Assembly (NCBI RefSeq): GCF_029626035.1 | Contig: NZ_JARUBE010000003.1 | Span: 5,332,001 to 5,396,000, forward strand | Source: Micromonospora sp. WMMD980 | GTDB taxonomy: Bacteria; Actinomycetota; Actinomycetes; Mycobacteriales; Micromonosporaceae | Direction of reading: 5' to 3' | Length of the DNA: 64,000 nucleotides | Shown: in pieces, positions 60,401 to 64,000 of the stretch | Position numbering within the stretch: position 1 is the first letter of the stretch | Layout: each line of letters opens with the position of its first letter | Program-made: the position numbers and the translations under genes | The notes under the pieces: model-generated | Told to the model about the DNA's origin: nothing | What the model saw: only the letters and a program-made list of their open reading frames with translations | Database searches by the model: none

Positions 60401-61087
60401 ATGAAGGCACCGCGGCACCCGAGCGACAACGACCTGATGGCACGCGAGGCGCGGGCACTTCGGCGGATCGCGGAGCGCGGGGATCCGCGCCACCTGGCGT
60501 ACGTGCCCCGGTTGGTCGACTCCTACCCGGTGCGCGACCCCACGACCGGCGCGCAACTGCTGGTCAACGTGCTGGAGACCGTACCCGGGCTGCACAGCCT
60601 GGACGACGTGCGGCGGGCGTACCCGAACGGGGTCGACCCCCGCGACGCGGCCTGGATGTGGCGGCGGCTGCTGGTGGCGCTCGGCCTCGCCCACCGCGCC
60701 GGCGTGGTGCACGGCGCGGTCCTGCCCCGCAACGTGCTGATCGAACCGGACGCGCACGGCCTGGTGCTCGTCGACTGGTGCTTCTCCGCCGAACCCGGCG
60801 GGCTGGTGCCGGCGCTGGTCACCGACCTGGCCGACTGGTATCCGCCGGAGGTCACCGCCAAGCGGCCGTGCGGCCCGGGCACCGACATCGCGCTCGCGGC
60901 CCGGTGCCTGACCTGGCTGATGGCCGACCGCGCGCCGCGCGAGCTGCGCGCCTTCGCCCACGGCTGCCGGCAGCCCGCGCTGTCCGCCCGGCCCGACGAC
61001 GCCTGGCGGCTGCTGCGCGAACTCGACGAGGTGCTGGAACGGCTCTACGGGCCGCGCACCTTCCGACCCTTCACCCTCAACCCCTAG
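60401..61087 (+). CDS. pseudokinase, protein-kinase-like, N-lobe missing
   Basis: 228 residues from ATG. PSDNDLMAREARALRRIAER is the kinase segment after the beta-3 lysine, which appears as Lys2 (MKAP). The catalytic loop reads VVHGAVLPRNVLIEP instead of HRDxKxxN: the catalytic Asp is Ala, while the Asn is kept; the DFG position is VDWCFS (Asp kept). The rest is C-lobe helices (AWMWRRLLVALGLAHRAG; ADWYPPEV; PDDAWRLLRELDEVL). Intact relatives that I recall carry an upstream N-lobe. Here the interspersed repeat abuts the start, so the N-lobe was probably lost. Phosphotransfer is unlikely. 10 bases precede the vWA gene. Confidence 0.75.
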   Translation: MKAPRHPSDNDLMAREARALRRIAERGDPRHLAYVPRLVDSYPVRDPTTGAQLLVNVLETVPGLHSLDDVRRAYPNGVDPRDAAWMWRRLLVALGLAHRAGVVHGAVLPRNVLIEPDAHGLVLVDWCFSAEPGGLVPALVTDLADWYPPEVTAKRPCGPGTDIALAARCLTWLMADRAPRELRAFAHGCRQPALSARPDDAWRLLRELDEVLERLYGPRTFRPFTLNP

Positions 61088-61097
61088 GGAGGCTGCC

Positions 61098-62057
61098 ATG
61101 GGCAGCGGAATCTGGTCCACCGACGTGTACGACGCCGCCGACCGCTACCGGCGGAAGACCGGACGGAGCGCGTTCTCCTACAGCGACAGCGGGGCCCGAA
61201 CCGTGCACCCTGCCCTCGACCCGCGCGGCGCGACCCGGGAGAGCCGCGACTCCGCCGAACACCCGCAGTCCACCCCGATCGCGGTGCTCTTCGACGTCAC
61301 CGGCTCGATGGGCCACGTGCCCCGCGTGCTCCAGAGCAAGCTGCCGCAACTGCTCGGCCTGCTGCAACGCCAGGGGTACGCCCGCGACCCGCAGGTCATG
61401 TTCGGCGCGATCGGCGACGCCACCTGCGACCGGGTGCCGTTGCAGGTCGGCCAGTTCGAGTCCGACAACCGGATGGACGACGACCTCGGCCGGATCGTGC
61501 TGGAGGGCGGCGGTGGCGGCCAGATGACGGAGTCGTACGAGCTGGCGCTGCACTTCATGGCCCGGCACACGGTCACCGACAGCTGGGCCAAGCGCGGCCG
61601 GCGCGGCTACCTGTTCGTCATCGGCGACGAGCTGGCGTACCCCCGGTTGAAGGCCCGCGAGGTGACCCGGTGGATCGGCGACGGCCTGGCCGAGGACCTG
61701 CCGATCCGGCAGGTCGTGGACGAGGTGACCGCCCGCTGGGACACCTACCACCTCCTCCCGGCCGGCAGTCACTACGCCGGCAACCGCAAGGTGCTCGACT
61801 TCTGGCGCGGGCTGCTCGGGCAGAACGCGGTCGAGCTGGACGACCTGGACGCGGTCTGCGAGACCATCGCGCTCACCGTCGGCCTCGGCGAACAGGCCAT
61901 CGACCTCGACGCCGGCCTGGACGACCTGGCTCGGACCGGCTCGACCGCCACCCGTACCGTCTCCCGGGCGCTCGCCTCACTCGGCGGCGACCGGCGGGCG
62001 GTGGCGGCACTGCCGTTCACCCCGACCGACGGCGGCAGCGGGGTCACCCGGCTGTGA
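61098..62057 (+). CDS. von Willebrand factor A-domain protein
   Basis: 319 residues, ribosome-binding site AGGGAGG. After a polar N-terminus of about 55 residues comes a vWA fold: PIAVLFDVTGSMGHVPRVLQ holds the metal-site DxTGS (DxSxS variant), later MFGAIGDATCD, LEGGGGGQMTESYELALHFM and YLFVIGDELAYP. A helical C-terminus follows. vWA domains mediate metal-dependent protein contacts; here the partners are probably the neighbouring pseudokinase and PurA-like enzyme, to which it is coupled by a GTGA overlap. Confidence 0.85.
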   Translation: MGSGIWSTDVYDAADRYRRKTGRSAFSYSDSGARTVHPALDPRGATRESRDSAEHPQSTPIAVLFDVTGSMGHVPRVLQSKLPQLLGLLQRQGYARDPQVMFGAIGDATCDRVPLQVGQFESDNRMDDDLGRIVLEGGGGGQMTESYELALHFMARHTVTDSWAKRGRRGYLFVIGDELAYPRLKAREVTRWIGDGLAEDLPIRQVVDEVTARWDTYHLLPAGSHYAGNRKVLDFWRGLLGQNAVELDDLDAVCETIALTVGLGEQAIDLDAGLDDLARTGSTATRTVSRALASLGGDRRAVAALPFTPTDGGSGVTRL

Positions 62058-63316
62058 ACCACGTGCTGGTGGTCGACCTCGGCTACGGCGACGCGGGCAA
62101 GGGCACGGTCGTCGACGCGCTCTGCGCCACCCGACCGGTCCACACTGTGGTGCGCTTCAACGGGGGCGCGCAGGCGGCACACAACGTCGTCCTGCGCGAC
62201 GGGCGGGCGCACACGTTCGCGCAGTTCGGGGCCGGCACGTTCCGCCCCGGCGTGCGGACCCACCTGGCACGGCACGTGGTGGTGGACCCGCTGGCGCTGG
62301 CCGCCGAGGCCGACCACCTCGCGTCGGTCGGGGTGCCCGACGCGCTCGACCGGTTGACCGTGGACGGGGAGGCGCTGCTGGCCACCCCGTACCACCGGGC
62401 CGCCAACCGGGCCCGGGAGATCGCCCGGGGAGCCGACCGGCACGGCTCCTGCGGGCTGGGGGTGGGCGAGGCCGTCGCGTACGGCCTCGCCCACCCCGAC
62501 GAGGCGCCCCGGGTGGCCGACTGCCGCCGGCCGGCGGTGCTGCGCCGCCGGCTGGCCGCGCTACGGGACCGGCTCACCGCCGAACTCGGGCCGCTGCACG
62601 CGCCGCCGGTCGACGACTGCCTGCCGGCGTACGCCGCCTTCGCCGACCGGGTGGCGATCGTCGACCGGAGCTGGCTGGCCAGGGCGCTACGCGAGGGCAC
62701 CTGCGTCTTCGAGGGCGCGCAGGGGGTGCTGCTGGACGAGTGGCACGGCTTCCACCCGTACACCACGTGGAGCACCACGACGTTCGCCAACGCGGAGACG
62801 CTGCTCGCCGAGGCGGGGATGGCCGGCACCGCCCAGCGGCTCGGGGTGCTGCGGGTGACCACCACCCGGCACGGCCCCGGGCCGCTGGTCACCGAGGACC
62901 CGGCGCTGCCGTTCACCGACCCGCGCAACCCCGCCAACGAGTGGCAGGGCCGGTTCCGGTTCGGGCACTTCGACGCGGTGGCCCACCGGTACGCGCTGGA
63001 GGTGGCCGGCGGGGTGGACGGGCTGGCGCTCACCCACCTCGACCTGGCCGGGCCTCGCCTGCGCATGTGTCGTCGTTACGTCGGCGGCGTCGACCGGCTC
63101 GATCCCGGACCGGCCGGGGACCTGGCGCGGCAGGCGGCGCTGACCGGGCGGCTGATGCGGGCGCGGCCGGTGTTGGAGTCGGCCCCGGGCGACTGGGTGG
63201 CGGCGGTGGAGGAGGCGCTGGGCGCGCCGGTGCTGCTCAGCTCGCACGGCCCCACCGCCGAGGAGAAGGAGGGGCCCCTTGTTAACGCCTTTTGTATAGG
63301 AAGGGCCCCCGCTTAA
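62054..63316 (+). CDS. divergent adenylosuccinate synthetase-like enzyme
   Basis: 420 residues from GTG. PurA fold: YGDAGKGTVVDAL (residues 11-23) replaces the GDEGKGK loop, with the catalytic Asp13 kept; His43 in GGAQAAHNVV matches PurA His41; FEGAQGVLLDEWHGFHPYTT and the GPGPLVTED segment are also present. Sequence and context differ from housekeeping PurA, which is expected elsewhere. It may condense IMP or another purine nucleotide with Asp or a different amine. The last 15 residues (from EGPLVNAFCIGRAPA) are encoded by the interspersed repeat. Confidence 0.8.
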   Translation: MNHVLVVDLGYGDAGKGTVVDALCATRPVHTVVRFNGGAQAAHNVVLRDGRAHTFAQFGAGTFRPGVRTHLARHVVVDPLALAAEADHLASVGVPDALDRLTVDGEALLATPYHRAANRAREIARGADRHGSCGLGVGEAVAYGLAHPDEAPRVADCRRPAVLRRRLAALRDRLTAELGPLHAPPVDDCLPAYAAFADRVAIVDRSWLARALREGTCVFEGAQGVLLDEWHGFHPYTTWSTTTFANAETLLAEAGMAGTAQRLGVLRVTTTRHGPGPLVTEDPALPFTDPRNPANEWQGRFRFGHFDAVAHRYALEVAGGVDGLALTHLDLAGPRLRMCRRYVGGVDRLDPGPAGDLARQAALTGRLMRARPVLESAPGDWVAAVEEALGAPVLLSSHGPTAEEKEGPLVNAFCIGRAPA

Positions 63317-63319
63317 CAC
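63266..63319. repeat. GGGGCCCC interspersed repeat, copy 3
   Basis: AAGGAGGGGCCCCTTGTTAA is followed by CGCCTTTTGTATAGGAAGGG and CCCCCGCTTAACACC. It overlaps the 3' end of the PurA-like gene, encoding its last residues and providing the TAA stop (63314-63316). Confidence 0.85.
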
Positions 63320-63340
63320 CGCAGCGTCGAGCATGGGGGC

Positions 63341-63964
63341 ATGGGGGACGTGCTCGACCTGCTGCACCAGACGGTGACCTCGCCGTGGGTGTACCTGGTG
63401 ATCATCGCGGTCACCGCCGTCGACGCGTTCTTCCCGGCGGTACCCGGCGAGACCGTGGTGATCACCGCCGGGGTCTTCGCGGCCGGCGGCGAACCGAACC
63501 TGGTGGCGGTGATCGTGACCGCCGCGCTCGGCGCGCTGCTCGGCGACCACGTCTCGTACGCCATCGGGCGCGGCGGCGGCGCGCACCGGCTGGCCCGGCT
63601 ACCCGGCGACAGCCGGCGGCGGGCGAGTTCCGACTGGGCCCGCCGGGCGGTCGACCGGCGGGGCGGGATGATCCTGACCACCGCCCGCTACGTCCCCGGC
63701 GGCCGCACCGCGGTCACGCTCACCATGGGCGCGGTCCGCTATCCGCTGCGCTCGTTCCTGCTCTACGACGCGCTGGCGTGCGGCACCTGGGGGATCTACT
63801 GCGGGCTGCTCGGCTACTTCGGCGGTCTGGCCTTCGAGCACAACCCGGTCACCGCTCTGCTCGCCGGCGTCGGCATCTCGCTGGCGGTCACCGGGCTGTT
63901 CGAGGCAGCCCGTTGGGCCCGGCGGCGGGCGCGATCCCGGGCCGCCGCGCGGCGGGGGTGTTAA
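63341..63964 (+). CDS. DedA-family membrane protein
   Basis: 207 residues. DedA/SNARE-associated (VTT) fold: VDAFFPAVPGETVVITAGV near the start, GALLGDHVSYAIGRGGG, and ARYVPGGRTAVTLTMGAVRY, with reentrant and membrane helices and a basic C-terminus. DedA proteins are undecaprenyl-phosphate or phospholipid flippases involved in envelope recycling and membrane potential. Its TAA (63962-63964) is made by the fourth repeat copy. It lies 24 bases behind the PurA-like gene, but its link to that cassette is unclear. Confidence 0.88.
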   Translation: MGDVLDLLHQTVTSPWVYLVIIAVTAVDAFFPAVPGETVVITAGVFAAGGEPNLVAVIVTAALGALLGDHVSYAIGRGGGAHRLARLPGDSRRRASSDWARRAVDRRGGMILTTARYVPGGRTAVTLTMGAVRYPLRSFLLYDALACGTWGIYCGLLGYFGGLAFEHNPVTALLAGVGISLAVTGLFEAARWARRRARSRAAARRGC

Positions 63965-64000
63965 CAGGGGCCCCCGCCTATGCAAAATGCGTTAGTAAGG
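63961..64000. repeat. GGGGCCCC interspersed repeat, copy 4 (reverse orientation, cut by window end)
   Basis: TTAACAGGGGCCCCCGCCTA then TGCAAAATGCGTTAGTAAGG. Read in reverse it matches copy 3 (TTAACGC, ATTTTGCATAGG, GGGGGCCCCTGTTAA). It supplies the DedA stop codon and continues past the window. Confidence 0.8.

Overview
The window is very GC-rich (around 73% by eye) actinobacterial chromosome and most resembles a member of the Micromonosporaceae, probably Micromonospora. The signs are BldC, a DUF3073 protein, a DUF574-type methyltransferase, F420/PPOX-type oxidoreductases, frequent GTG starts, translationally coupled genes, and four copies of a short GGGGCCCC-centred interspersed repeat that I recall as common in that genus. 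It reads as ordinary chromosome. I see no phage, transposase, integrase or CRISPR genes. Long open frames antisense to the genes are codon-bias shadows and are omitted.

Layout. 1-1266: 3' part of a HerA-like ATPase gene. 1361-2134: DUF574 methyltransferase. 2232-12525: a complete Tad/Flp pilus locus: divergent prepilin peptidase, then lipoprotein, secreted protein, CpaB-like SAF protein, CpaE-like ATPase, TadA/CpaF, TadB, TadC, an atypical pilin-like peptide, three TadE/F/G-like pseudopilins and a LysM membrane protein. 12540-16459: Rieske/DUF2231 protein, a shortened nitroreductase-like gene, an enoyl-CoA hydratase, a disulfide oxidoreductase and a serine-hydrolase remnant, then an 18-bp inverted-repeat element. 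16754-23281: a carotenoid and light-response cluster (photolyase and crtB leftward; crtE, crtI, idi and a MerR/B12-domain regulator rightward). 23359-24679: a lipoprotein deacetylase and tRNA-Glu, tRNA-Asp and tRNA-Phe. 24692-26670: an arsenic locus (ArsI-like VOC protein; arsR, aquaporin, arsC).

26706-37237 is mixed: a frameshifted gene, an SRPBCC protein, a DUF2786 protein, a substrate-binding protein whose halves are in circularly permuted order, fatty-acid enzymes, an acidic Ca-repeat protein, a methyltransferase, an F420-type oxidoreductase, bldC and a branched-chain amino-acid dehydrogenase. 37537-42549: DUF3073, a radical-SAM/cyclophane RiPP pair with overlapping genes, purM, purF and an SCP2 protein. 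42710-44965: a membrane protein with a tail of about 440 residues rich in Gly and Tyr. 45017-51645: an acetyltransferase/regulator pair, then purS-purQ-purL-comB. 52118-55426: a secreted trypsin-like protease, a YbjQ protein, purB, a small unknown gene and a truncated sigma factor. 55510-59516: thiolase, FabG4-like reductase and MaoC dehydratase, the same trio as fadA2-fabG4-htdX of Mycobacterium tuberculosis. 59592-63964: a NrtR-like NUDIX regulator, an N-terminally truncated pseudokinase, a vWA protein, a divergent PurA-like enzyme and a DedA protein, punctuated by three of the interspersed repeats.

The observations I rate highest are the permuted substrate-binding protein, the multi-motif cyclophane RiPP, the pseudokinase-vWA-PurA-like cassette, the repeats that supply stop codons to three neighbouring genes, and the altered cobalamin-site residues of the carotenoid regulator.
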